Of a stretch of 64,000 bases of DNA, positions 18,199 to 26,690 are shown in pieces. Both the position numbers and the translations under genes were made by a program. The notes beneath the pieces are model-generated. The model searched no databases. It was not told the DNA's origin and saw only the letters and a program-made list of their open reading frames with translations. The stretch spans positions 2,999,388 to 3,063,387 of the forward strand of contig NZ_CP010892.1 of assembly GCF_000931465.1 (NCBI RefSeq). Direction: 5' to 3'. The stretch's first letter is position 1; each line of letters starts with the position of its first letter. This stretch comes from Pseudomonas sp. MRSN 12121 (GTDB lineage Bacteria > Pseudomonadota > Gammaproteobacteria > Pseudomonadales > Pseudomonadaceae).

Positions 18199-19357
18199 TT
18201 TCTGGCCATTGCTGATGGCGGGCAGCGTCGGCGCCATGTCCGTGCAGGCCGCGCCGGTCGAGACCCAGGAACTGCTGGTCGGCTCCTATACCCAGGGCCA
18301 GAGCGAAGGCATCTACCGCTTCAGGTTCGACGGCCGTACCGGCAAGATCGACGCCAAGCCGTTGCAAGTGGTCAAGAGCGCCAACCCGTCCTGGCTGACC
18401 CTGTCCAAGGACCAGAAGCAACTGTTCGCGGTCAACGAGAACGGGCCGGGGCAAGCCGACCCGGTCGGTCGCGTCAGCAGTTTCAGCATCGAGGCCAAGA
18501 GCCATAAGCTCAGCCCGATCAGCCAGGTGCAGAGCCTGGGCAACGAGCCGACGCATTCCAGCCTGAGCGGCGACGGCCGCTACCTGTTCGTCAGCAACTA
18601 TTCGGTGGTCGCGGACCCGGGCGGCAGCCTGGCGGTATTGCCGGTCGGCACCGATGGCAAGCTGTCGCCGGTGGTCCAGCTCAGCAGCCACCCGGGCAGC
18701 GGGGTCAATCCCGAGCGCCAGGTGTCGGCGCATGTGCATTCGGTGGTGTCGTCGCCGGACGGCCGCTTCGTGTTCGCCAGCGACCTGGGCGCCGACAAGG
18801 TCTTCGTCTATCGCTACGACCCCAAGGCCAACGCCGAGTATCCCCTGAGCGCGGCCGAGCCGGCCTTCGTCGAGCTGCCGCCGGGCAGCGGTCCGCGGCA
18901 CCTGTTGTTCAGCGCCGATGGCAAGCACGCCTACCTGACCATGGAAATGAGCGCCCAGGTGGCGGTGTTCGACTACCAGGACGGCAAGCTGACCCAGAAG
19001 CAGATCCTCGACTTGACCAGCGGCTCCAAGGACAAGAAGGCCGCGGGGGCGCTGCATGCCTCCAAGGATGGCAAGTACCTGTACGTCAGCAACCGTGGCA
19101 CCGCCAACCAGTTGCTGGTGTTCGCCATCGACGAGGCCTCGGGGGAGCTCAAGGAGATCCAGCGCCGTTCGGTGGAGGGCGATCACCCGCGTGAGTTCAG
19201 CCTCGACCCGAGCAACCGGTACGTGCTGATCGGCAACCAGAAGAGCAACGAAATCGTGGTGATCGAGCGCGACGCCAAGACCGGTTTCCTTGGCAAGACC
19301 GTGCAGAAACTGCCGTTCGATTCACCCAGCGATATCAAGTTTCTGGTGCGTCAATAG
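18185..19357 (+). CDS. lactonase family beta-propeller, exported
   Basis: A 390-residue protein with a signal peptide (cleavage near VQA-AP) followed by a seven-bladed propeller of the 6-phosphogluconolactonase/YbhE type. Family segments include LLVGSYTQGQSEGIYRFRFD, NPSWLTLSKDQKQLFAVNE, AHVHSVVSSPDGRFVFASDLGADKVFVY and GSGPRHLLFSADGKHAYL. The export signal makes a pentose-phosphate role unlikely; a periplasmic lactonase or sugar-lactone sensor fits better. Of several starts, ATG 18185 has AGGAGG six bases upstream. Confidence 0.9.
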   Translation: MRMRNFWPLLMAGSVGAMSVQAAPVETQELLVGSYTQGQSEGIYRFRFDGRTGKIDAKPLQVVKSANPSWLTLSKDQKQLFAVNENGPGQADPVGRVSSFSIEAKSHKLSPISQVQSLGNEPTHSSLSGDGRYLFVSNYSVVADPGGSLAVLPVGTDGKLSPVVQLSSHPGSGVNPERQVSAHVHSVVSSPDGRFVFASDLGADKVFVYRYDPKANAEYPLSAAEPAFVELPPGSGPRHLLFSADGKHAYLTMEMSAQVAVFDYQDGKLTQKQILDLTSGSKDKKAAGALHASKDGKYLYVSNRGTANQLLVFAIDEASGELKEIQRRSVEGDHPREFSLDPSNRYVLIGNQKSNEIVVIERDAKTGFLGKTVQKLPFDSPSDIKFLVRQ

Positions 19358-19361
19358 GCCG

Positions 19362-19384
19362 CAGGCCCCGGTCGACGGGGCCTG
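19362..19384 (+). terminator. probable terminator after lactonase gene
   Basis: CAGGCCCCG / CGGGGCCTG forms a strong 8-9-bp stem with a small loop right after the stop codon. There is no U-tract, so efficiency is uncertain. Confidence 0.5.
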
Positions 19385-19525
19385 AGCCGTTCTATTAATG
19401 ACGCTGATATCTGCTACTGCTGGAAAAAATTTCAACCGCTCGACCCTCGGGCGTAGTTTTGCTTCACGGCCCGGCGCAACAAGGCTTCCGGGCAAACAAG
19501 CCGACTGCATCCGAGGGTTACCGAC

Positions 19526-19705
19526 ATGAACTTCAATCTCTTCTCCGTCATCGCCGCTTCCGCCATCTCCGCCAGCGTGGCCCTGCCAGCCAGCGCCAAC
19601 GTGGAAATCAGCGAGAAAAAATCCGCGACCAACACCTACACCCAGAAATACCTGCAACAAAGCGCCAACTTCTACGCTGCCCTGGATCACAAGATCCAAC
19701 ACTGA
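19526..19705 (+). CDS. small exported protein (59 aa)
   Basis: A 59-residue ORF (begins MNFNLFSVIAASAISASVAL) with a clear signal peptide ending PASA, then a mature part of about 35 residues rich in polar residues (NVEISEKKSATNTYTQKYLQQ). GAGGG lies eight bases before ATG 19526. An 8-bp segment at 19443-19450 can pair with 19511-19518, covering that ribosome site. I do not recognise the protein. It is followed by a large imperfect hairpin at 19727-19802. Confidence 0.7.
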   Translation: MNFNLFSVIAASAISASVALPASANVEISEKKSATNTYTQKYLQQSANFYAALDHKIQH

Positions 19706-19726
19706 AATTCCCCGCACCGCCCTGGT

Positions 19727-19802
19727 ATGCAGGAGCGAAGTCACTGGCTGCCCTGGAGGGACGTGTTTCCCCAGGGACCGGCAGTGATGTCGCTCCTGCA
19801 TC
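19727..19802. repeat. long imperfect inverted repeat (REPIN-like)
   Basis: Arms ATGCAGGAGCGA.. TCACTG..CCCTGG and CCAGGG..CAGTGA..TCGCTCCTGCAT face each other around a 12-base loop. The arms differ from the other two REP families in this window. It lies downstream of the 59-residue gene and may end its transcript. Confidence 0.7.
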
Positions 19803-19916
19803 ACCTGTCTGCGACGTTTTCGCTGCTGCCGGGCAAATTGGCTTGGTAATGTCATATCGCCATGTGTTTAAATTTGACGCTGATTTATTGACTCCTTCGC
19901 TCTAAGGATCGACAGC

Positions 19917-20042
19917 ATGGTGATGCGTCTGGCAGTGATTCTTCTGTTCCTCTATTCCACCCCGATCCTCTCCGCCGCCCAGCCTGTCGAAGGCGAGCCG
20001 GAAACCTCGCGCGAGCGCCTGTTGGCCTTGCTGCACGATTGA
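19917..20042 (+). CDS. tiny exported peptide (41 aa)
   Basis: A 41-codon ORF beginning MVMRLAVILLFLYSTPILSA, a near-perfect signal peptide, with a mature part of only about 20 residues (QPVEGEPETSRERLLALLHD). AAGGA is eight bases upstream of ATG 19917. Because of its size it could be chance, but the ribosome site, the signal sequence and the amphipathic tail argue for expression. Function unknown. Confidence 0.5.
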   Translation: MVMRLAVILLFLYSTPILSAAQPVEGEPETSRERLLALLHD

Positions 20043-20125
20043 TTTGCCGCAGCGTCACGATCAATCCAACTGATGGTGACTATGCTCCGCGGTTGTTTTT
20101 ACGGCGGGGGTTTTTAACGGATTCT

Positions 20126-20147
20126 GTGGGCACGCAAACCTGCCCAC
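20126..20147 (+). promoter_or_regulatory. leader hairpin next to RBS of 20158 gene
   Basis: GTGGGCA (20126-20132) and TGCCCAC (20141-20147) form a 7-bp stem whose 3' arm abuts the GGAGA ribosome site at 20148. It could modulate translation of the following small gene. Confidence 0.35.
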
Positions 20148-20157
20148 GGAGAACCCC

Positions 20158-20361
20158 ATGGCCCGTTCGATCCTCACTTCTGCCAAGCGCGGCGCCTATG
20201 TCGCCATTGGCCTGTACCTGGCCATGGTGCTGCTGGTCAGCCTCTCGGCCCAGACCCAATCGGTGCTGCAAGCGCCGATCCAGGTCGCTGCCCCGGCCAT
20301 TCCGTTCGAACAGCCAGTGAACGGCGCTCACGCGGCCCATGCGGGAGCGGCGTTGTCATGA
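20158..20361 (+). CDS. small membrane or exported protein (67 aa)
   Basis: A 67-residue protein (MARSILTSAKRGAYVAIGLY...) with one hydrophobic segment (about 15-33: AIGLYLAMVLLVSLSAQT) and a short alanine-rich, histidine-containing tail (GAHAAHAGAALS). It could be an anchored or a secreted peptide. GGAGA is eight bases upstream. Its stop overlaps the next ATG (ATGA at 20358), so the pair is translationally coupled. No recognised family. Confidence 0.7.
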   Translation: MARSILTSAKRGAYVAIGLYLAMVLLVSLSAQTQSVLQAPIQVAAPAIPFEQPVNGAHAAHAGAALS

Positions 20362-20615
20362 AAGGGCGGGGATTCTGGGTCATCGCCTTCCTGGCGTTCA
20401 TGACCAACGGCGCTTCGTTGCTGGGAGTGGGGCAGGGATCGGCCGGGTCGCTGGCGCGGGCCATCGAGTGCAATCACAACATCGCCCACAACATTGAAAC
20501 CGCCCGGGCCCACGGCCTGCTGGCCGGTAACCCGCCGGCCAAACCCAGGGCGGCGTCTTTCGGGCCGTTCAGCGTCGATTGCTCGGCCTTGCAGATGTGC
20601 GGCGTGCTGGGCTGA
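20358..20615 (+). CDS. small exported protein (85 aa)
   Basis: An 85-residue protein starting MKGRGFWVIAFLAFMTNGAS, a signal-like hydrophobic start, then a polar region with three cysteines (IECNHN, VDCSALQMC), which suggests disulfides in the periplasm. It overlaps the preceding small gene by four bases and is followed by a REP pair. No family is recognised; an envelope role is inferred from the signal and cysteines only. Confidence 0.7.
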   Translation: MKGRGFWVIAFLAFMTNGASLLGVGQGSAGSLARAIECNHNIAHNIETARAHGLLAGNPPAKPRAASFGPFSVDCSALQMCGVLG

Positions 20616-20642
20616 GCCCAATTCTCGAAACAACCCCCAACC

Positions 20643-20730
20643 TGTAGGAGCGAAGCTTGCTCGCGATAGCGGTATTTCCATACACCGCGTCAGCGTTGTC
20701 GATTTATCGCGAGCAAGCTGCGCTCCTACA
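20643..20730. repeat. REP inverted pair (CGAGCAAGCTTCGC family)
   Basis: Two inverted copies of the TGTAGGAGCGAAGCTTGCTC unit enclose a loop of about 40 bases. It fills the gap between the 85-residue gene and the convergent GST gene and probably acts as a bidirectional mRNA end. Confidence 0.9.
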
Positions 20731-20744
20731 AAAGCGCGGCGGGT

Positions 20745-21359
20745 TCAGGGTTTGGCCATCACCTGGATGAACAGCTCGGAGTCGAGAAACCGCTGCAACC
20801 AGCGCTGCAGGTTCCGATAGGGCGTCTGCTCGAACCATTCGCGGTCGACATGGGCGAACTGCCGCACGAAGGGGGCCAGGGCCATGTCCGCCAGGCTCGG
20901 GTGGTCGGCCAGCAGGTAAGGCCGCTCGTTCAACAACGCCTCCAGTTGCCGCAGGAACACCTCGCCCTGGGCGCGGTAATGCTCCATCGAGTGTTCCGGA
21001 TAACGCTCGGCGTACTTGTAGCGATTGAGGTGCAGCTTGAACACCTGGTCGTTTTCCGCGATCAGCGCCTCGATGTGTTGCCGGGCCGGCTCGTCGTCCT
21101 GCAACAGCCAGTCCTGCGGATCGTGCTGGGCCAGGGCCCAGCGCATGATGTCCAGGCTCTCATCGATCACCCGCCCGTCGACGCCCCGCCCGTCGACGCT
21201 CAGCACCGGCACCGTGCCCTTGGGCGACAGCGCCAGCATCTCGGCCGGCTTGGCCTTGAGGCTGACCTCGACGATCCGCAGCGGCACCCCGCTGTAGCGC
21301 AGCGCCAGGCGAGCGCGCATGGCGTAGGGGCAGCGGCGGAACGAATACAGGGTATTCAT
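20745..21359 (-). CDS. glutathione S-transferase family protein
   Basis: A 204-residue cytosolic protein with a glutaredoxin-like thioredoxin fold N-terminal domain: CPYAMRAR (residues 10-17) in the glutathione-site position, and a cis-proline in KGTVPVL (about 47-53), then a helical GST C-terminal domain (about 90-200; PYLLADHPSLADMALAPFV is the hydrophobic staple region). A 15-bp tandem duplication inserts a second VDGRG just after the cis-proline strand. It overlaps the sbcC stop by four bases, so it is the third gene of the sbcDC operon; a link to DNA repair is unknown. Confidence 0.9.
   Translation of the reverse strand: MNTLYSFRRCPYAMRARLALRYSGVPLRIVEVSLKAKPAEMLALSPKGTVPVLSVDGRGVDGRVIDESLDIMRWALAQHDPQDWLLQDDEPARQHIEALIAENDQVFKLHLNRYKYAERYPEHSMEHYRAQGEVFLRQLEALLNERPYLLADHPSLADMALAPFVRQFAHVDREWFEQTPYRNLQRWLQRFLDSELFIQVMAKP
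21171..21200. repeat. 15-bp tandem duplication inside GST gene
   Basis: Two adjacent 15-base units differing at one position encode VDGRGVDGR in the GST protein, keeping the frame. It looks like a recent slippage event. Confidence 0.8.
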
Positions 21360-24300
21360 TTCACCTCCAGGGTGCTCAGGCCGTTGCCCTGGCGCCGTAC
21401 CTGAATCTGCACCGGAATCCGCTCGTGCATTTCCTGCACGTGGGAAATCACCGCCACCTTGCGCCCCTGGGCCTGCAGGCCGTCGAGGGCGTCCATCGCC
21501 AGTTGCAGGGATTCCGGGTCGAGGCTGCCGAAGCCTTCGTCGATGAACAGCGACTCGATCTTCAGCGTGCTGGACGCCATCGACGCCAGGCCCAGGGCCA
21601 GCGCCAGGGACACCAGGAAGGTCTCGCCGCCGGACAGCGAATGCACCGAGCGCAGTTCATCGCCCATTTCCGTATCCAGCACCAGCAGGCCGAGCATGCT
21701 GCCGCCGCGCTTGAGGCGGTAGCGCCGCACCAGCTGGCGCAGTTGGGCGTTGGCGTGATGCACCAGCAGGTCGAGGTTGTAGGCCTGGGCGATCTTGCGG
21801 AAGGTATCGCCGCTGGCCGAGCCGATCAGCGCGTTGAGGCACGCCCAGCGTTGCCATTCGGCATAGGCCTGGGCGATCTGCGCGGCCAGCGCCTGGTTGG
21901 CGTCCTGGCGGCGCTGGTCCTCGGTTTGCTGGGCGCGCAGTTCGGCGCTCAGTTGTTCGCTGGCGGCCAGTTGCTCCTGCAGTTCGCGCAGGGCAGTGGC
22001 CAAGTGTTCGGCGTCGGGCTGTGCGTCGGACTGGGCCTGGTGGCTGTGCAGGCGCTGCTCGCGTTCGGTGAGCAGGACCCTGGCCTGTTCCACCGCCTTT
22101 TCGCTGGCTTGCAGGTGCTGGCGCAGGGCGGCGACCTGCTGGTCGTCGAGGCCCAGCAATTGTTCCAGCCCGCCATCGTCCAGTTCCGGGTGCTGCTGGC
22201 GCCAGTCGCTGATCTTGCCGCTCAGTTCTTCTTGCTCGGCCTCCAGCGCCCGCAGGCGTTCCTCCTTGCCTTGCAGTTGCGCGGCCAATTGCACTAGCAG
22301 CCGGCCGGTTTCCTGCAACTGCTGGCTGGCCAGGGCTTCGGCGGCCCGGGCCTGTTCGACGGCCTGTTCCAGATGCTGTTGCCACTGCTCGGCACTGGCG
22401 TGTTCTCCCAGCAGTTGCGCGAGCTTGTCCCGGGCCGCCTGCTGCTGCCCGGCCAGGCTGTCGAATTGCGCCTGGGCCTCTTGCAAGTGCTGGACGCGGG
22501 CCTGCTGGCGGTCCTGTTCCTTGTCCAGGGCCAACTGGCGCTGTTGCTGCTCCTGCTGTTCGTCCTTGTGCTGTTCGAGTTGTTCCAGGCGCTGCATGAC
22601 CTGCTGGTCGATCTGCATGAAGGTCGCCGCCGGGTCGCTGCGCAGGGCTTCGAGGGTGGCGGCCGGCAGCAGGGTGGCGAAGGCAGAGAGTTCTTCTTCC
22701 AGGCGCTGGCGGTCCGCGCCCAGTTGCTGTTGCTGCTGGGTCAGGTGGTGCGAGGCTTCCTGGCTGGCCTCGACGGCCGTCTGCAATTGCTGTTGCAGGC
22801 GCCCGGCATCCTTTTGCAGTTTCAACAGGGCGTCCTGGCGTTGCTCGTCCTGCTGGATGCGCTGGTTCAACTGGCTCAGTTGCTGGTTCAGCCAGGCGTC
22901 GCGCCGGCCGGGGTCCTGGTCGAGCAGCGCCGCCGACAGCGGGTGGGCCTCGATGCTCGGGGCGAGGGCCTGCTGCTGCGCTGCCAGTTGCTCCTGTTGC
23001 TGGAGGAATTCCTTTTGCTGGGCGATCAGGCCGCCGACCTGGCTGCGCAGCTCCGCGAGTTTTTCCTTGAGTTCATCCACCGCCTGGCGCGCGCTGGCTT
23101 CTTCGCTTTCGTCGTGGCGGCCCAGGCTCTGCAACAGTGCCTCGGGCTGATGGTAAGGATGCTCGATGCTGCCGCAGACCGGGCAGGGCTGGTCGTCCTG
23201 CAATTGCCCACGCAGCTCTTCGACGCTGGCACTGCGCGCCAGGCGCTGGCGTTCCAGCAGTTGCCGGGTCACCGTCAGGGTCTGTTCGGCGATGGTCAGT
23301 TCGGCCTTGCCTTGCAGGCCGAGGCGGTTCAGTTCTTCGCGCTCGCGTGCGGCGTTCTGCAACTTTTCGCTCAGTTGCGCGCCGCGGCTGTCCAGTTCCT
23401 GCTGGCTGGCCCAGAGGCGCGCCAGTTCTTCGAAGGCGCGCTGTTGCTTGCGGTTGTCCTGCAGCAGTTCGCTGAGCAGTTGCAGTTGTTCGGTCACCGC
23501 TTCGGGCTCGGCGCCGGCTTCGCTGTACAGCACCTGCAGCTCGTCACGCTGCGCGGCCAGTTGCTGCGCCGCGCTGGCGGCCCGCTGTTGCAGGGCGGGC
23601 AGTTCTTCCTGGCCCTTGTTCAGCCGGTTGCCGGCCAGCATCAGCTGTTGCAGGCGGTCGCGATAGGCATTCCAGGCATCGCTGAGCGGTGCCAGGTGGC
23701 TGCTGTGCTCCAGTTGCTCGGCGATCCGTTGCAGGCGCTCGGCCACTTGCCGTTGCTGTTCGAGCATGCCCTGGATCGCCTGCTGGCCCTGGTCGCTGGC
23801 GGCTTGCAGCTTGTCCTTGAGCTCGCCGGCTTCAGCGCAGCGCTGGCCCAGGTGGGCGAGGCTGCCTTGCTCGGCAAAGGCTTCGCGCAAGGCTTGCGCG
23901 CTGGCGCTCTGTTGTTCCTGGGCGGCGAGCAGCGCGGCCTGGGCCGTGGCCAGTTGCTGCTGCAACTGTTCCTGGCGTTGCTGCTCGGCGTCCTGTTGCT
24001 CGCGCTGTTGCTGCAGTTGTTCGCGCAGCGGCGTCAGTTGCTGGTTCAGCTCCACTTGCCGGGCGAACTGATGACGTTGCGGCGCCAGCTGTTCCAGGCG
24101 TGTCAGCCGCAGCCGGTCGCTGGCCAGGCCGTCCCAGGCGGCCTGGGCCTGCTGCACTTGCCCGGCGGCGTCCTGCTGCTGCGCCTGCAACTGCTGCAGT
24201 TCCTTGAGCCAGGCGTGTTGCTGCTCCAGTTGCCTGAGCCCGGCCTGCTGGTCCTTGAGCTGTTGCTGGGCGGCGTCGAAGCGCTGGTCGAGCTCGGCGC

Positions 24301-24997
24301 GGGCTTCGGGTTCCAGCGGGGTGATGCCGCTGGCCTGGGCCTTGAGGGTCTTGTGCTGTTCCTCGGCGTCCTTGCTCTTGCTGTAGGCGCGCCGCCCGAG
24401 CTGGCTGTAGATCGAGGTGTTAGTGAGCTTTTCCAGGAGCTCGCTGCGTTCCTTGTCGTCAGCCTTGAGGAAGGCGCTGAACTCGCTCTGGGCCAGCATC
24501 ACCGCGCGGGTGAATTGCTCGAAGTTGAGCCCCAGACGCGCTTCGATCAGTTGTTCGTACTCGCGCTTGCTGCTGGCCAGCAATTGGTTGCTGTCGAGGT
24601 CGTGCAGGCTCTGCTTGCTGGCTTGCAACTTGCCGTTGGCCTTGTCCCGGGCGCGGTTGGTTTCCCAGCGGGCGCGGTAGCGGTGGCCGTCGATGCCGAC
24701 GAAGTCGACCTCGGCGTAGCCGCTGCCGGTGCCGCGGCGCAGCAGGGTGCGCGGGTCGCTGGTGAGCAGTTCGCTGTCCACCTCCGGCACCTTGGTTTCG
24801 CGGCCGATGTTATTCAGCCGCGGCACCGCGCCGAACAGCGCCAGGCACAGGGCATCGAGCAGGGTGCTCTTGCCGGCGCCGGTGGGCCCGGTAATGGCGA
24901 ACAGCCCGGCGCTGGCCAGGGGCTCGGCGGTGAAGTCGATCTCGAACGGGCCGGCCAGGGAGGCCAGGTTCTTCAGGCGGATGGCCAGGATCTTCAT
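21356..24997 (-). CDS. sbcC: exonuclease subunit SbcC
   Basis: A 1213-residue SMC/Rad50-like ATPase that, with SbcD, forms a double-strand nuclease that opens hairpins and processes blocked DNA ends. The Walker A GPTGAGKST is at 37-45; the zinc hook CPVCG is at 605-609 in the middle of two very long glutamine/leucine-rich coiled coils; the ABC signature LSGGETF is near 1120 and the Walker B LFIDEGFGSLD near 1150. Length is normal. It overlaps sbcD by four bases and the GST gene by four. Shadow frames on the plus strand across the coiled coil are very long and should be ignored. Confidence 0.97.
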   Translation of the reverse strand: MKILAIRLKNLASLAGPFEIDFTAEPLASAGLFAITGPTGAGKSTLLDALCLALFGAVPRLNNIGRETKVPEVDSELLTSDPRTLLRRGTGSGYAEVDFVGIDGHRYRARWETNRARDKANGKLQASKQSLHDLDSNQLLASSKREYEQLIEARLGLNFEQFTRAVMLAQSEFSAFLKADDKERSELLEKLTNTSIYSQLGRRAYSKSKDAEEQHKTLKAQASGITPLEPEARAELDQRFDAAQQQLKDQQAGLRQLEQQHAWLKELQQLQAQQQDAAGQVQQAQAAWDGLASDRLRLTRLEQLAPQRHQFARQVELNQQLTPLREQLQQQREQQDAEQQRQEQLQQQLATAQAALLAAQEQQSASAQALREAFAEQGSLAHLGQRCAEAGELKDKLQAASDQGQQAIQGMLEQQRQVAERLQRIAEQLEHSSHLAPLSDAWNAYRDRLQQLMLAGNRLNKGQEELPALQQRAASAAQQLAAQRDELQVLYSEAGAEPEAVTEQLQLLSELLQDNRKQQRAFEELARLWASQQELDSRGAQLSEKLQNAAREREELNRLGLQGKAELTIAEQTLTVTRQLLERQRLARSASVEELRGQLQDDQPCPVCGSIEHPYHQPEALLQSLGRHDESEEASARQAVDELKEKLAELRSQVGGLIAQQKEFLQQQEQLAAQQQALAPSIEAHPLSAALLDQDPGRRDAWLNQQLSQLNQRIQQDEQRQDALLKLQKDAGRLQQQLQTAVEASQEASHHLTQQQQQLGADRQRLEEELSAFATLLPAATLEALRSDPAATFMQIDQQVMQRLEQLEQHKDEQQEQQQRQLALDKEQDRQQARVQHLQEAQAQFDSLAGQQQAARDKLAQLLGEHASAEQWQQHLEQAVEQARAAEALASQQLQETGRLLVQLAAQLQGKEERLRALEAEQEELSGKISDWRQQHPELDDGGLEQLLGLDDQQVAALRQHLQASEKAVEQARVLLTEREQRLHSHQAQSDAQPDAEHLATALRELQEQLAASEQLSAELRAQQTEDQRRQDANQALAAQIAQAYAEWQRWACLNALIGSASGDTFRKIAQAYNLDLLVHHANAQLRQLVRRYRLKRGGSMLGLLVLDTEMGDELRSVHSLSGGETFLVSLALALGLASMASSTLKIESLFIDEGFGSLDPESLQLAMDALDGLQAQGRKVAVISHVQEMHERIPVQIQVRRQGNGLSTLEVK

Positions 24998-26238
24998 GCG
25001 TGCTCCTCCTCGTGCTGCACTTCCTGGAGCAGTTGCGCGAAGTCCTTGAGGGTCTGTTCGTCCACCTCGCTGCCGTAGCTGTCCTGCCAGGCGCGGCTGA
25101 ACAGCTCCTGGGGGCTGAGCTGGTCCAGTTCCACCAGTTGCGCGGCGCCGTCGTCGCCCTCGCGGCCGCCGCTGCCGGCGTACTCGGCGGCGATGCGCAC
25201 CAGGCGCACGGCCTTGCCGTGCAGGGCGCTTTCCACCTGCTGGCGCAGGTCCGGCTGCGGCTCGTTCAGGCTCACCCGCACTTCCAGCCAGGGCTGGCGC
25301 TGTTCATCGGCCAGCAGGTCGATGTCCGGCAGTTCCGCCAGTTGCAGCAGGATCTGCGTCAGCGGCGCCGGGCCCAGGCGTTGCAGGTTGACCGCGCGGG
25401 GGATCAGCCGCGGCTCGACGCTGACCAGGGTCTCGCCGTCGAGCTGGATATCGAGGATCTGGTGCTGATAGCCGATCTCGGAGAACGACAGCGGGATCGG
25501 CGAGCCGCTGTAGCGGATGCGTTCCTCGCCATTGACCTTCTGGGGCTTGTGCAGGTGCCCCAGGGCCACGTAGCTGATGCTCGGGCCGAACAGGCTGGCG
25601 GGCAGGGCCTCGGCGTTGCCGATGATCAGGCTGCGCTCGGAGTCTTCCGAGACCGAGCCGCCGGCCATGTGCGCGTGGCTGACGGCGATCAGCGCCTGGC
25701 CCGGCTGGCGCTTGGCATTGGCCGCGGCGATCAGCCATTCGTGCACCTGGGCGATGCCCTTGAGGTAGTCGTCGCCCAGCTGCGGGCCGGTGACCTCCGC
25801 CGGTCGCAGGAACGGCAGCGCCAGGCACCAACCGGCAATCGCGCCGCTGGCGTCGGGCAGCGGCAGCAACAGGCGCTCGCTGTCGAGTTGGCCGTCGTCG
25901 AGCCACAGCACCCGGCCCAGGGCATGGGTGCGCAGGCGCCGCATCAGCGGCGCCGGCAACTCGATACGCGAGCCGGAATCGTGATTGCCGGCGATCATCA
26001 CAATGGTCAGCCCGGGCTGCTGCTCATGGGCGCCGACAATAAAGTCGTACAGCCGCTCCTGGGCTTTGACCGGCGGGTTGACCGTATCGAAGATATCGCC
26101 GGCGATCAGCAGCACATCAGGGCTGTGCAACGCCAGCTGGCGCAACAGCCACTCAAGAAAACAGGCGTGCTCGAAATCGCGTTCCTGGCCATGGAGGTTC
26201 TGCCCCAGGTGCCAGTCGGAGGTGTGAAACAGACGCAA
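24994..26238 (-). CDS. sbcD: exonuclease subunit SbcD
   Basis: A 414-residue Mre11-like phosphoesterase, catalytic partner of SbcC. Metal motifs are in order: HTSDWHLGQ (about residues 5-13), AGDIFD (about 46-51), AGNHDSGSR (about 83-91) and later SHAHMAGG and GHLHKPQ. The frame is open to 26313, but the protein should begin MRLFHTSDWHLG, which needs TTG 26238; a GCGGAG ribosome site sits upstream. A TTG start is unusual but the N-terminus matches the family exactly. First gene of the sbcD-sbcC-GST operon. Confidence 0.95.
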   Translation of the reverse strand: MRLFHTSDWHLGQNLHGQERDFEHACFLEWLLRQLALHSPDVLLIAGDIFDTVNPPVKAQERLYDFIVGAHEQQPGLTIVMIAGNHDSGSRIELPAPLMRRLRTHALGRVLWLDDGQLDSERLLLPLPDASGAIAGWCLALPFLRPAEVTGPQLGDDYLKGIAQVHEWLIAAANAKRQPGQALIAVSHAHMAGGSVSEDSERSLIIGNAEALPASLFGPSISYVALGHLHKPQKVNGEERIRYSGSPIPLSFSEIGYQHQILDIQLDGETLVSVEPRLIPRAVNLQRLGPAPLTQILLQLAELPDIDLLADEQRQPWLEVRVSLNEPQPDLRQQVESALHGKAVRLVRIAAEYAGSGGREGDDGAAQLVELDQLSPQELFSRAWQDSYGSEVDEQTLKDFAQLLQEVQHEEEHA

Positions 26239-26397
26239 GGCAAACTCCGCAAACAATCGGGTGGGCCGCAAAAGAAAGTGACCGCGGCGTGGAGGGGGAG
26301 AGTTTACTGGCAAATCCGTCGTGGGGCTCGGTCCGATGCTGCGGCCTTGCCGGCTAATGCCCTGACGGGTTGCCCTCAGGCTCCACGGGCTAACTGA

Positions 26398-26690
26398 CTA
26401 GAGTCTGAAGCGGCACGCATGACTACCGAGGAGCATGCACTCGTGCGCGACCTCTGCGTCGCCCAGCGTCCCGATCAACGCCAGATCCAGTTCGCAGACC
26501 ACCGGGTGGGCCGCGGCTAGGCGATGGAACACGCAGTGTGGGCGACGATTTTCGGGGCGTCGGAGAAGTGATAGAACACCTCGGTTTCGTAGCACAGCTG
26601 GTTTATGTGCTGAAAGGTTCTGGCTTCGTTGACCACCTCGCGCGATCAGTCCCAGGCCAGCGGTACTGGCAGCCGTCTGGTCTCCGTTAG
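26398..26690 (-). pseudogene. decayed regulator C-terminal fragment (SufR-like?)
   Basis: On the minus strand one frame ends HCVFHRLAAAHPVVCELDLAL...CMLLGSHACRFRL, a four-cysteine C-terminal pattern (C-x12-C ... C-x8-C) like that of SufR-type iron-sulfur winged-helix regulators. The preceding bases make sense only in another frame (REVVNEARTFQHINQLCYETEV, FYHFSDAPKIVA), so at least one frameshift near 26540-26555 separates them. No helix-turn-helix part remains. The fragment abuts the stop of the PutAbiC-like gene, marking the edge of an acquired segment. Family assignment is from memory. Confidence 0.5.

Noticed and set aside
22373..25078. 901-residue plus-strand frame across sbcC
   Set aside because: Leucine/glutamine-rich shadow of the SbcC coiled coil in the opposite strand.
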